Shown one piece after another: positions 43,514 to 53,580 of a DNA stretch of 64,000 bases. How positions within the stretch are numbered: position 1 is the stretch's first letter; each line of letters starts with the position of its first letter. The notes under the pieces are model-generated. The model made no database searches, was not told the DNA's origin, and worked only from the letters and a program-made list of their open reading frames with translations. The stretch is from Favolaschia claudopus (lineage: Eukaryota; Basidiomycota; Agaricomycetes; Agaricales; Mycenaceae): contig JAWWNJ010000018.1 in the NCBI GenBank assembly GCA_037176885.1, positions 2,170,001-2,234,000 on the forward strand, in the 5' to 3' direction. A program made the position numbers and the translations under genes.

Positions 43514-44340
43514 AGCATTGATTTGATTTGATTTGATTTGAAGTTCTAATATATGCTGTACCTGGCTACGGAAGAGCTATGCAGCAGTACGGTAAGGGTC
43601 GGCGGGGATTTCATATAGTAGGTAGTTTGGAAACGGTAATATAGACTATAACGAGAGAGGAAAAGAAGGTTAAGTATCGCGCAAGGGAATGAAAGTTTGA
43701 GGAGTAACAGTATCAAATATTTGAGATGGAACGGGAAGGAAGGGGAAGAGGGAGACATAGGGTGGGTATGAATCAAGGATGAAGAATACAGAAGAATAAA
43801 AGAGAGCGGAGAGGATTAACGAGGGGATTGTATGTACGGGAGAGGGTGGACCGACGACTTATCTAAAGCCTGGTGAAGGTCCTTCATGCGCTCCGCCAGA
43901 GTTACCGCCAACTCTTTCCGACGCGGGCAGGTATACGAATCCGCGCGGTGCTTTCCACCACAATTGAGGCATTCCACAGGGCCAGAACATTGGGAGGTGT
44001 CGCCGTGAGGATGGTCCGCCGAGGGCTTCGCACATATGCCGCAAGATGGCTTCTTGACGTTGCATCGAGCCTTGGTGTGTCCGTATTTGTGACATCCCCA
44101 GCACTGGGAGATGCGAAGATGCGGGAAGCCACGAGCGACAGTGGGACTAGTGGAACACAGGATGATGCGGCCGCGTGAGAGCGCAAGATCGACCTTTTCG
44201 CGTGACTGGAGAAGGAAATATACAGAACCGGCACGTTTTGGCTTACGCCCGCTGGCCACGATGGCGGCTGTCTGCGATTCGGAAGGCGGGCGATTGACCC
44301 AAGTTGGGAACACCATTACCGCTCCACCAAGGAGCCATTG
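43514..44340 (-). mobile_element. gag-only LINE derivative with (AATCA)n tail
   Basis: In minus orientation: ORF1-type gag (44316-43816), about 275 nt of 3' UTR, then a (AAATC)n tail at 43514-43541. No RT lies between gag and tail. The 3' end resembles that of the LINE ending at 39497. Confidence 0.6.
43816..44316 (-). CDS. LINE ORF1 / gag-like protein with zinc knuckles (5' truncated)
   Basis: The product would be an RNA-binding ORF1 protein. The visible frame begins MVFPTWVNRPPSESQTAAIV. Coding similarity extends a few codons upstream (IQWLLGGAV) to a stop, so the N-terminus is lost or frameshifted. Three cysteine/histidine clusters follow at residues 72-86, 94-107 and 113-127: CWGCHKYGHTKARC (classic C-x2-C-x4-H-x4-C), CGICAKPSADH and CLNCGGKHRADSYTC. 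These are typical of Tad/R1/jockey-type ORF1 C-termini. The tail after the third knuckle is short and charged. The element that carries it has a 3' tail but no ORF2. Confidence 0.7.
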   Translation of the reverse strand: MVFPTWVNRPPSESQTAAIVASGRKPKRAGSVYFLLQSREKVDLALSRGRIILCSTSPTVARGFPHLRISQCWGCHKYGHTKARCNVKKPSCGICAKPSADHPHGDTSQCSGPVECLNCGGKHRADSYTCPRRKELAVTLAERMKDLHQALDKSSVHPLPYIQSPR

Positions 44341-44749
44341 GATAAAAGGTCAGTCTGCGCCATATATGCCGTTACTATACATGATGTCATTTTATTTGCC
44401 TTGAGGCTCCTGACAACTGTCCACACACCAACCACGCACGGCTCAAAATCAAATCTTTTGTTCGTAATCTGTACGATGAGGTTGCATTATACTTGCATAG
44501 GGAGGTAGGTAGTCTGGATTGCAGAATGGATCCAGAGCCATTAGGATGCGCCTGAGGTATAAGCTGTTATCAGCTGGGTTATAACCTCACTATAACCTTG
44601 CTATAACCGGTTATATCGGCTGTAAGTGGTTATAATCTCTTATCTCTAACTTTCGATTTTTGCGACATAGGAGGCAGTCTGTCGTTAGGCGGACGTTCAA
44701 GCGGTGTCTCCATCGATTAGCAATTTCTGGCTGGCTTGAGGTCTTGTCG

Positions 44750-45010
44750 TTTATGGGGAAGCTTGCTTCCCCATTCCTTCCCCATTCATCGGTACATGGC
44801 GCCAAAATGCAGATGCTTACTAAGCGTCCGTCCAGTTGCTTTGTCAGCATCCTGCCTCCGGACAAGGATTCCGGCAAAGTCCGACATTCCCCACGGACTG
44901 AAGCAACCGCTTCTCCACCTATGGGGACGAAGTCCCCATCCCCAACATGTTGGGGAAGCTTGCTTCCCCATTCATCGGTATAGGGATCCAAAATGCAGAT
45001 GCTGACAAAT
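44750..45010 (+). repeat. direct repeat of about 57 bp carrying a palindrome
   Basis: GGGGAAGCTTGCTTCCCCATT plus ..TCATCGGTA..CCAAAATGCAGATGCT occurs at about 44755-44820 and again at 44952-45004. GGGGAAGCNNGCTTCCCC is a near-perfect palindrome. Confidence 0.7.
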
Positions 45011-45516
45011 GACTGGGTGCTTTGTAAGCACAGCTGTAAGCATAGTGCTGCCGCGAGGCGAGGTCGAGGTACCTTGAGGTGATGGCCCATCAACCTTGAA
45101 CCCACCTTGAGATGACGTCACCTCAGCGGTCCACCTCGAAATTCACTCTCTTCACTTCATTTTCATTCCCTGAGCCGCGAAAAAAGTTCAGCTAGCCTAC
45201 AGTGGCCCACTCATGAGCACCTATCATGTTTATCTGGTGTTAACAACTGTTTTTAAATATTATTTCCGAAAACAGTCTCAAGGCGCCATCACCTCGACTA
45301 CCATAAATGGCAACAGTTTAAGGCCAAGGTCACCTCACCTCCGAGGGCCTCCACCTCGCGACAGCACTATGTAAGCACTGTGCGGGCCTTTCCTCGGACT
45401 TCGGATATCCATGTCGCTGTCACTGTCATGTGACTTCGGACTACGCGCCGAATGTTTCCGACTCCGAGTGCTCAACTTTGGTTCAACTCTTGCTCAGCTC
45501 AAGTTCAATTGGCCTG
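45011..45516. other. no supported gene
   Basis: Contains several CACCTC-rich short repeats but no recognisable coding sequence. Confidence 0.4.
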
Positions 45517-46513
45517 CTAGCGCTGGCCAAATACGAATATAATATGCCTTTTGGCGTATCGTATTCATATCCGTATCGTATTTGCCTCCCAGGACCGTAT
45601 CATATTCGTAGTATATTGTACTCATACTGTACCTCCCTGTATGGAGGCAACCGTCGAGGGACCGTGACAAAATGGTTGCCTTGTTTTCAGGCAACCGACC
45701 CGCCGTGAGCCGTGACCGTTGCCAAAGGAGGCAACCATCTGGCTCAAAAAATTCGTGAAGAAGCATTCAAATCATAATTTCGAGGGATTTCGGCTGATAA
45801 GCAGCTCAAAAGGTAAGCACAGACTCAATTGTGTATGGTTCCAGGCAGAAAACTTAAATATTTCGTGCTGCGTCACGATTTTTTCAAGGCAACGGCTTCA
45901 ATCGTGACCGTGGCCACCTCAAAAAGAGGCAACACAACCAACCCCACCGTTACCGTGACGGTTGCTTCCATACAGGGAGGTACAGTAGTCATAGGGTTGA
46001 ATACGAATATATTTTGAATATATTCAAATATATTTTGGGCTGCAAAATTTTCAACGAAGTGCTCCAAAAACAGCTCAAATGAGGACATATCCTCCTCTCA
46101 TACTGCTTCACTGCATTATAGTGCATTTCTAAGGAAGAATCTCCACCCCAACACTGAGATACAAAGCCAGATCAAATTGTTGTGATGGTCGGTGTTCACC
46201 CGAGATGTCCGGGGATGCGTTGGAACTGTTGCCGAGCCGTCGGGAGCCCGGGACAACGGTTGTCACCCGGCCGGACAGGCATTATGTTGATTTTGGCCCT
46301 CGGCTCCAAGGGCCGGAACACATTTGATGGCAAAAGTTGTGGTAAAATATATTTGAATACGCTGGGGTCCATATCGTACTCATATTCATATCGTATCGTA
46401 GTCATATTCTTCCATATTCATATTCACTTCCCCTCCCCGAGCCGTATCGTATTCATATTCCGTTGAATATATTCAAAATATATTTTTCGTATTATATTTT
46501 TGGCCAGCGCTAG
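45517..46513. mobile_element. TIR element (CTAGCGCTGGCCAAA ends), 5-bp TSD
   Basis: 997 bp, TIR CTAGCGCTGGCCAAA and its inverse, TSD GCCTG at 45512-45516 and 46514-46518. Subterminal regions are rich in TATCGTATTCATA-like motifs. It contains a nested element at 45627-45985. No coding sequence. I cannot assign the superfamily. Confidence 0.75.
45627..45985. mobile_element. nested TIR element (CTGTACCTCCCTGTATGGA ends)
   Basis: 359 bp, TIR CTGTACCTCCCTGTATGGA and inverse. TA on both sides (45625-45626, 45986-45987) is a probable TSD. Internal GGCAACCG/CGGTTGCC motifs. Confidence 0.75.
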
Positions 46514-46518
46514 GCCTG

Positions 46519-47248
46519 TTTGAACCTCATGTGCTGTGATAAATATATGTACAGTACCTTACCAACACCTATATACTCAATGGTTGCTTGCTCATTAAGA
46601 AAGAATTCAGTAAGCATCCAGTTTTGTAACACTGAGTCTCCTCAGGTCACAAGCACTTGAAGCACTTTGTCACAAGTGCCGGGGCTCAGGGAATGCTTTG
46701 AGCAACTTCAAAAAAATTACCAGACTTTGTGCTACTACCAGTGTCTTGGATATACTTACCACTATGTATCCAGTGAGTATAAGCTTTAGCTGTCAAAATT
46801 AATAATCCGGAAAAAACAGGGCCGCTGCCAGTGAGTCACTGCAACCAGATTCATCAGGAGCAGAAGAGTTTTGAAGGTGAATATGAGGGCGGTTACTGAG
46901 GCGGTTTTGAGGTTCATCAACTGAATAAGTTGGTTGCCCAAATCGGGCGAAAAACTGCTCGAGCCAGTAATGTTGCCCGAATTAATTTAGCAAGATTAGC
47001 TACTGTATATGGATGAATTGGACGTATTCAACTAGGATATTGAATTCCCATTCGCACTGAAGCAAGCTTACCCTCCTATGTGGACCATTGTCCACATACC
47101 CAACATGTTCACTCGTTCGTTTCGCAGACACCATAGGATTCTGATATGACTATCTATATTACGGCTCATTATCCATGTCAGATGAGGCCAAGTACATGGC
47201 CATCTGATCGGAACATTAGCCGGTGATCCTATGATGTGCATGTCGAAA
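46519..47248. other. no supported gene
   Basis: Nothing recognisable. Confidence 0.4.
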
Positions 47249-48869
47249 CCAACAAGAAGCGAGCGAGCTAAACCTAAAATCTATGGCCGCTTCCTTGTCG
47301 GGAACCATCAAGAAGCGCAAGTTTCCCACGCCTGTCAGCAAATTTTCGTCGGCGAAGACGAAAATAACAAGCTGAGTAGTACCGATATGGCAGACCCAGG
47401 AGCACAGTCTCCTAGTAGCATCTCAAGATCATCCACTAACATCTCCCAACAACCAAAAGGACGCACCCCTGCAAGCAAAGCTACCCAACAGAAGCTAGCA
47501 GCCTGGGGTCTCATCGGCGACCTAACCGACCCAATTTACATCCTCGAACAACTTAAAAAACAGGTAGTATTCAGACACCCAACCACCAACGCACTCACTG
47601 GAAAAATCGCTGCACTGGAAGATGCTTTCTCTCACATAACCGACATCCTGCACCAATGCTTAATGGACCAATCGGCCGAAATGACCCGACTACCCAATCC
47701 CGAACAACCCGAAGCCAACGCCTCAGCAAGGGGCACCCACCGGCAAAACCCGAGACACGGGGTTAGAGGGGGGTGCCTTATTTCACTTTTCCGACCCAGC
47801 CTCTGATTGGTCTAAAAACGCGTTTCCGAAGGTCAAAAAAAAAGTAACAGAAAATATTTGATTACATAATATATTATGTATCCCACGACCAGACCCGAAC
47901 GGCAACTTTTGGCCATCTGGGAGGCAGAATTGTGTGGGATAACACGTTTGAGCACCAAAGTGTCCCCGAAGTGTGCTGGTACAATCCAAATCACGGCAAA
48001 ACTTGGATAAATTTTCTCAGTTTTTGATGGGAATTACCCGTTTTGGGGATTATGTAACACTTATGTATGGGGGGTGGGCGTCGACCGAGCCTTAAGTCAG
48101 TTTTCCGACCTCGTGTCCAAGATTTTAAGGATGGGTGCCCCTTGCGCCTCAGCGGAATCACTCCGCGCCTCGATCACGGGAGAAATTCACAAAGCCCAAG
48201 ATTATATAGCTAACCTCATACAGAACGATCCACGACACCAGATTTCTCAGGCTAACAATACCCTCACCACATACGCCCAGGCTGCCAAAGGTAACATTCA
48301 CGGTCACATGGTTTCAAACACAGACCCCGACGCGGTTCGCCGCCTCCAAATCACGCCGCTGACCACCCCATTCACTCTGCAGACTCAACGGGCATCGTCG
48401 AAGCCTTCAACAAAGCCATCGCAGACACAGTAAAAGCCGCGGACTCAAATATAATCACCCCTATCACCGCACGAAGTGCCCGCCGACTCAAGAGCGGTGA
48501 TCTCACAGTCGTCCTCCACTCCCAAAATGATGTTGACTCAATCCGGAACAACTCGAAAGAGTGGCTTCCCCGTTTCGCCCCCGGCGCTTGGACAAGCATC
48601 CCCAAATTCAACATCGTGATCAATGGTGTTCCCGCTTCAGACACAGACATCCGCAAGATTGAAGACAGTAATCCAGAAATACTCCTCCCCTACTCTATTT
48701 CCCGTGCCCGTTGGCTTGCAAATCTAATTTTGGCTCAATTATAGTCGAAATTACTGACAGCCAAAGCGCCAACCAAGCTATTGACAATGGCCTTTCCCTT
48801 GATCATTCACTCTTTTCGGCACACAAGCTAACCGAGAAAATCACGCAGTGCTTTAAATGTCAAGGATAC
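47249..48869 (+). pseudogene. LINE ORF1 (gag-like), interrupted and frameshifted
   Basis: The protein would be an RNA-binding ORF1. Coherent segments are MADPGAQSPSSISRSSTNIS onward from about 47387, then ALSQFSDLVSKILRMGAPCA from 48077 in the same frame. A different frame takes over from about 48370 (VEAFNKAIADTVKAADSNII, then LHSQNDVDSIRNNSKEWLPR and INGVPASDTDIRKIEDSNPE). A third frame follows from about 48715 (FGSIIVEITDSQSANQAIDN) and ends in ITQCFKCQGYE, the start of a CCHC knuckle. The knuckle is cut by the 148-bp repeat array at 48870. A roughly 310-bp segment (47765-48075) between the first two parts does not read as gag and is probably an insertion. The basidiomycete LINE gag match is from recognised wording, not a search. 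Confidence 0.65.
47765..48075. other. probable insertion within LINE ORF1
   Basis: Separates two in-frame gag segments and contains the palindrome TACATAATATATTATGTA. No TIR or TSD is found, and an intron is not supported by splice signals. Confidence 0.4.
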
Positions 48870-49313
48870 GAAAAATCGGTCATTCCGAGGCTTTTCTGGA
48901 TGCCGAAAACGCGTTTTCCCGGCCGAGGGATTTCTCCTTGGAGAAGGAAAAACAATGACTCACCGTGGGAATCTCGACCGTTGCCATCACCCTCGGAATG
49001 GAGAAGTTCCCGGTGTTGAAAAATCGGTCATTCCGAGGCTTTTCTGGATGCCGAAAACGCGTTTTCCCGGCCGAGGGATTTCTCCTTGGAGAAGGAAAAA
49101 CAATGACTCACCGTGGGAATCTCGACCGTTGCCATCACCCTCGGAATGGAGAAGTTCCCGGTGTTGAAAAATCGGTCATTCCGAGGCTTTTCTGGATGCC
49201 GAAAACGCGTTTTCCCGGCCGAGGGATTTCTCCTTGGAGAAGGAAAAACAATGACTCACCGTGGGAATCTCGACCGTTGCCATCACCCTCGGAATGGAGA
49301 AGTTCCCGGTGTT
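48870..49313 (+). repeat. three perfect tandem copies of a 148-bp unit
   Basis: Units start at 48870, 49018 and 49166 and appear identical. The unit contains inverted CATTCCGAGG/CCTCGGAATG near its ends, like a small TIR element. A single diverged copy in inverse orientation is at 63569-63714. Confidence 0.92.
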
Positions 49314-49644
49314 GGGGGGATAGCGTTTAGTGCGAAAAAGCCAAGTCAACGCACACGTGAGCTCGGCTGAGCTGTCAAAAGGTGCACGGACCTTTGATTT
49401 CTCACGCTAGCCAAATCGTGATCTGGGTGTCGATTTCAAGTCGATTCAGGCTTCGATAACCCTTACACTGAATACTGCGGAGTGTATCGCAGCTCAGTAG
49501 TGTATTCCATGAATTTCCGGCCATAGTCTGGTGCAGCTCTTGTTGCTTTGCTAAATTAAGACTCTCGGATGATTCGGATCCAATCTGATCCAATACCTTA
49601 ATCGGCAGCTGGACGTTCCAGTGGAAAATGCAGCTGTCAGCGAT

Positions 49645-50837
49645 CACTGTGCAAAGTATACATCATGAAATTCATGCAAACTGTCATGAATTTCAGGTTT
49701 CATGATGTTTTGTCATGAAGCACACCATGAATTTCAAGGGGGGTTTCATGATGCTCAGAAGCTCATTTTTGCAAGATTATGAATTCATGACAAAACATCA
49801 CGAATTTTCGTCATAAAGAACCGAGCGATTTTTTCTGGCTAAGTCCACCAAGAGTTAAGTGGGTAGGGTGCTACAGTGGTGGCAAATAGAAATTGCCGTG
49901 GCTTTTTGGCCAAAATCTTGCTGTATACTTCACCGAATGACCTGAAATAAAATGTAGAGATAAATATATGATACTACTGTACCACTTAGAACACTCAGCT
50001 ATATATTATGCCCTGACAATGCATCAATAACAGGACAGTTTCTGATTATTGCCATATCTGGAAAAGCTCAATGTATCCTCAGCAAAAAAGTGTCATAATA
50101 GGATGAAAGTACTTGAAAAACAATGCTAGTTATCACTTTGATTGACTGGAATTGAACCTCATTTGAGCTCGCAACGGCTGCTTGAAGTTGGTCCTTTTAG
50201 CTATTTTCTCTGCATTTTCAGCTATTTTGTGTGAAAATAGCCAACTTTGAGCGGCTGCTGTGAGCCCAAATGAGGGTCAATTCCATTCAACCAAAGTGGA
50301 AACTAGGACTGTTTTTCAAGTACTTTCATCCTATTATGACACCTTTTCGCTGAACCCTCATTGTGTTTTTCCGAATATGGCAAAAATCGGAAATCATCCT
50401 ATGATTGATGCATTCTCAGGGCATAATATATTGCTAAGTGTTCTAAGAGGTACAGAGGTATCACATACCCATCTCTACATTTTATTTGAGGTCATTCGGT
50501 GAAGTATACAGCCAGATTTTCACCGAAAAGCCACGGCAATTTCTATTGGCCTTGAGTTCGATGCCGGCTGGTGGCATCTGAGGTTGGTGGTATGAGGTTG
50601 GTGGTTATTTATTTGCTTTGCACCGCTCTCGTTTCATGATATTTTGTTCTGAAATACTTGATAAAACATCATGAAAAAACGTCATGAAGAGCCCCATAAT
50701 CATCATGAAAACATACTTTCAATTCATGATGTTTCGTTAGCAATTTCCAGGCGATTCATCATGAATTCCTGGACATAATGTTAGGATTTTCATGGCCAAC
50801 AACATCATGAATTTCATGACCCTTCCTTTGCACAGTG
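49645..50837. mobile_element. CACTG element 2, 3-bp TSD, with nested foldback element
   Basis: 1,193 bp, TIR CACTGTGCAAAG and inverse, TSD GAT at 49642-49644 and 50838-50840. Subterminal TCATGAATTTCATGA-type motifs are frequent. No coding sequence. Confidence 0.85.
49874..50548. mobile_element. foldback element, right terminus clipped
   Basis: Starts after TA at 49872-49873. Appears identical to 38461-39135, but ends at TTTCTATT and lacks the last roughly 10 bp and the TA. Confidence 0.9.
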
Positions 50838-51004
50838 GATGTCGTGGCAAGCTGGTATCGAATGACGGCACAGCTGTCGCCAGGTGAGACTTTCATCTGC
50901 GGGCTACGTGGGGGCACTTTGGCGGTGTAGAGCTACAAATCTTACGATTTCATGCAAGGAAACATTCGCCGTTTCCTCGAGGTTTTTTGATCTGTGCTGT
51001 AAAT

Positions 51005-51851
51005 CACTGTGGTCGTAGAACCCCCTGACTTTCCCTTAGTTCTTCCATCCAATCTTGTAGGGAAAGTCACAGGAAAATGCCATGAATTCCACTGCGAGCT
51101 TGTGAATTTCACCTAGAAATTTTCACTGGGTTCGACTATGTGAGTGGAACATTCCATCATGTTTTTTCACATAGTTTTGCAGTGGATACCATCCAGGATT
51201 TAAGTGAATTAAGTTTCACTATGCTCAGATTCCCTCCAAAAGCACATGAATTTCACTCCAAGAGTGTATGAAAATCGAGGCAAAAATACTTAAAAATCTT
51301 CTTGCTTAGCCCGAATACCAGCCTTCTATACAGTTAACATCCTTATATATTACATTGACTAGTTACTCTACTTTATGTAAACTTCACGCTAACCCTTGTA
51401 TTTTTATTCATGGTACTAAGTTTATGCAATGCTTTTCAGCAATGAGAATCTTAAAGTGGCTTCTGCGCATCCAGTACCGGTGACCTGAATGATGCACCTT
51501 GGCCGAGGCACCTTTAGCCCCATGAAAATCATGGATTTCGACAGTGGATCTCAAGATGTGCGCCCCAGGCTGGAAATCAACTATTTTCTACAAGTTTCAC
51601 ACAAATTATCTCACGTACTCTTCAAGTGAATTTCATGGAGCTCATACACGGGTTCAATGGCATAAAATCCCCAACTTTCATTCATTGCATACCAATATGA
51701 AATTCATGTAGTTGAAGGGAGCCTCTACCAACTCTGTGACTGGGCCATGTGAATCTGGAACCCCATGAACATGATTTTATTGTAAAATTCAGTGAATCGT
51801 GGATTTCATGGCCCAGCTATGGGAAAGTCAGGGGGTTCTACTTCCTCAGTG
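51005..51851. mobile_element. CACTG element 3
   Basis: 847 bp. Ends CACTGTGGTCGTAGAACCCC and inverse of CACTGAGGAAGTAGAACCCC. The flanks repeat AAAT (51001-51004 and 51852-51855), a 4-bp rather than 3-bp duplication. GTGAATTTCAC motifs throughout. Same family as element 1. No coding sequence. Confidence 0.78.
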
Positions 51852-51855
51852 AAAT

Positions 51856-53111
51856 CCATCAAAATCCCTTGATGAATGCCCGTTTTTCTTACTACCTTCC
51901 TGTGGCCGTATCGCTACGAAACTTGTAGGATCTGTAGCCCAAAGGCACATAAACAGATTGCGAAAAGTCCGGAGGTCTAAATTGAAAAGGGAGAAGAGAA
52001 AAACCGAAAATCCAGACTCGTTGTGCAAATCACAGTTGCGGCGAAATCAATTTACTTACCAAATATGGAAATTCTCATCAATCCCCTTCTTTTCCTCCGA
52101 ACATAACGGTTTTCTCAAGGGGCAAGGCCACCAAAATGCGGAGGGACTCAAGCCTGCATGTCTGGTGTAGAAAAATTTGGGTCTTTGTGTTGATTCTGCC
52201 GGGCCAGCCGGAGAGTTTGTTTAAAGAAGTTCAGCCAAACTTGGTCAGAAACATGACAGATTGGGCTCGTTCCTGTGCGTAGACCCATCCGACTACTTCC
52301 AGTCCCCGATCTCAGAGGTTCCCCCTGCTTGATTTAGCGATCTTTTGGTACCAGGAACTACATTTGCTGATGCATGTGCAGTGCTTGGAATTACAGATGC
52401 CGAGATTAGCCAGGCAGATCGGACCGGTCGGAGGCGCGAAAACCTTATTCCTCTCATTCGTAGCTGGGATGCTACTTCACGCATTCTGGCCAAATTCTGT
52501 GTTTCTGCCCAGCATCGCGAGCACCATTTCTCGGGTGGACTCGAAGTTTCGTTTCACGAAATCTTGGCACAGCTCGGCTGGGGCGAAACCTATTTTTCCA
52601 AGAAAACGTCGTGGTTTACTGACGCTGTTAATGCATCCAAGCGTGTGTGGCCAACTGATCGAGTACCTGGTGAGAGACGCTGAATCTATATGCCGACTGT
52701 CATACTTAACTCATATGCTCAGCTGCCAACACAGCGAATGCTGAGCTTTACGAGTTCTGGAACACGATTTGCTTTGTATGGGGTCCAGGTGGTCCAGCAC
52801 AGACAGGCATCATCCCCTCGAAACACTCTAGCAATCAGAGAGAGGTAGCCCGTCACAGTGCCCCCCTACACAGTTGGTACCTGCAATGAAGCAGAACCGG
52901 GTACGCTTAGCGTCACGATGGCCCCCCAATCTTCGCATCCCTAGGATGCAAATTTTTCCGGAGCAGGAAAAAAAAGTTGGCCAGCTATTTTGGAGAATGT
53001 GGTAGCAATGCTCTGCATGGCAGTTGCCACATAACATAGTCTTGATGTCTATCCATCTCCAGCTGACGGTTAGGGCAACTAGCAGGAGTACAGAGGAATA
53101 GTGCTCCTCTG
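51856..53111. other. two overlapping unrecognised frames; no assigned gene
   Basis: Plus-strand frames at 52345-52683 (MVPGTTFADACAVLGITDAE...) and 52364-52744 overlap in different phases. The first has the more protein-like composition, but I know no family. The rest is unremarkable. Confidence 0.3.
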
Positions 53112-53580
53112 TAGACTCTGAACTGCACCTGCAGAATGCCCCAAGTAGGCTCCAGTTGTTATCTCTTGTAGAGATAGCTGTCGCTACTCAGGCCAGCCTC
53201 TATTGCTCTCATCTGGCCTGCAGTATAGGTAGCATGCATCCCGGGCGCCAGGCTGCGCTAACGCTCCACCAGCTACGAGTCACGGACTCGGAGGTATGCA
53301 TTCTCGGGGGACTAGCAGAGCTATGGAGGCATAGCCTCTAACCATAAGCTCCGTACTGCACATGCAGTATTGCCCTAGCGGTGCTCCAGGTCTTCCCTCA
53401 AGGCAGCAACCTGTAGCTATTCAGGCCAGCCTGTATTGCTCCCATCTGGCCTGCGGGGTAGGTTGAGTGCATCCCTGGCGCTATATTGAGCTAACGCTCA
53501 AGCAGCCTACTGAGTCTACGCTATGCATAGACTCAGGGTACGCACTTCATATACCTCCCCCATAGCCCCCCACTTTTTCT
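53112..53580 (+). repeat. two diverged tandem units of about 235 bp with internal hairpins
   Basis: Unit 1 (about 53112-53346) and unit 2 (53347-53580) share ACTGCAC.TGCAG, GGCCAGCCT.TATTGCTC, ATCTGGCCTGC and GAGCTAACGCTC-type blocks in order. Several short palindromes occur in each. Confidence 0.6.

Larger units (their letters stand above)
43203..44667. mobile_element. probable TIR element with TATAACC subterminal repeats
   Basis: Dense GGTTATA/TATAACC motifs at 43222-43345 and 44566-44645 face each other. The right end CGATTTTTGCGACA resembles TGTCG-type TIRs. The left TIR is degenerate. It encloses a tRNA-like remnant and a LINE fragment. Confidence 0.45.
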
